Virus record (IMG/VR): IMGVR_UViG_3300003267_000110
Coordinates: 1-22,774 of that record
Length of the DNA: 22,774 nucleotides
Strand: one strand, 5' to 3'
DNA from: a virus
In this document: positions 22,700-22,774 of the stretch, in pieces
Layout: each line of letters begins with the position of its first letter
Numbering within the stretch: the stretch's first letter is position 1
Position numbers and translations under genes: made by a program
The notes under the pieces: generated by a model
What the model was told of the DNA's origin: nothing
What the model saw: the letters and a program-made list of their open reading frames with translations, nothing else
Databases searched by the model: none

Positions 22700-22774
22700 G
22701 GGGCAAGAGTGATTTTTTATAGAGGGACGCCCCATAATCCGCTGGTGCCCTCACTATAACACTCTTTACCCCCC
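22700..22774. repeat. Large imperfect hairpin at right edge
   Basis: Two ~32-base arms (22700-22731 and 22744-22774) can pair around a 12-base loop. From outside in: GGGG/CCCC, AAGAGTG/CACTCTT, TTATAG/CTATAA after a five-base bulge, AGGG/CCCT after a two-base bulge, and CGCC/GGTG with one G-T pair. I count 25 pairs. It lies in the non-coding 130 bases beyond the 58-aa gene. No T-run follows on the minus strand. The outer arm contains the 14-base motif repeated in inverse at the left edge. Confidence 0.75.
22761..22774 (-). repeat. Right copy of terminal inverted motif
   Basis: The last 14 bases are the exact reverse complement of bases 12-25. The copy is cut by the window end. It also forms the outer arm of the hairpin at 22700-22774. 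Confidence 0.6.

Noticed and set aside
22748-22758. CCCTCACTATA, similar to the core of T3/T7 RNA polymerase promoters
   Set aside because: It lies in the hairpin arm, points away from all the late genes, lacks the AT-rich upstream part and the GGG start. I see no second non-coding copy (a match near 5450-5460 is inside fibre codons), and no phage RNA polymerase gene is in the window.

Overview
The window is the packaging and virion-assembly half of a tailed phage with a short, T7/BPP-1-style tail (podovirus morphology). It holds no host genes, integrase, polymerase or RNA polymerase. The host is most likely a Gram-negative bacterium: there is a full set of gp14/gp15/gp16-like internal (ejection) proteins, one phage protein carries a lipoprotein signal, and the clearest promoter has sigma-70 form. 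The host genus cannot be read from the sequence. Genes are tightly packed with standard ATG starts and mostly good Shine-Dalgarno (SD) sites.

All but one gene lie on the minus strand, so the natural order runs from right to left. At the right end a translationally coupled pair of small genes (58 aa, then a 64-aa Cys/His-rich protein) meets a plus-strand lysozyme-like gene tail to tail. That gene is head to head with the minus-strand morphogenesis cluster. The cluster reads: small terminase-like protein, a 47-aa protein, a 96-aa basic/coiled-coil protein, portal (head-tail connector), Bbp19-like protein, scaffold, then a clear sigma-70-type promoter with a structured leader, major capsid protein, a decoration/head-fibre-like protein, tail tubular proteins A and B (gp11/gp12-like), internal virion proteins (gp14-, gp15- and gp16-like), a gp17-like tail fibre and a second repeat-built fibre. 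After the fibres come four small genes (62, 69 and 50 aa, then a DUF1353 lipoprotein), a VRR-NUC nuclease, and the large terminase at the left end.

Together these genes build and fill the particle. Scaffold, capsid and portal form the prohead, and the terminase subunits pump in DNA, probably helped by the nuclease clearing branched DNA. gp11/gp12-like proteins close the tail, gp14/15/16-like proteins form the ejection channel, and two fibres bind the host. Genes overlap or abut (TAATG, ATGA, or SD sites inside the preceding gene), so most are probably translated from shared transcripts.

The least explained parts are not the structural genes. They are: (1) a 75-base imperfect hairpin that ends exactly at the right edge and shares a 14-base motif, inverted, with the left edge; (2) the promoter plus roughly 150-base structured leader before the capsid gene; (3) a duplicated module inside the tail tubular B protein; (4) several small genes under 60 codons supported by SD sites and coupling; (5) an out-of-frame overlap between the DUF1353 and VRR-NUC genes. 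I saw no CRISPR array, tRNA, insertion sequence or defence system. No stretch longer than about 190 bases lacks a gene.
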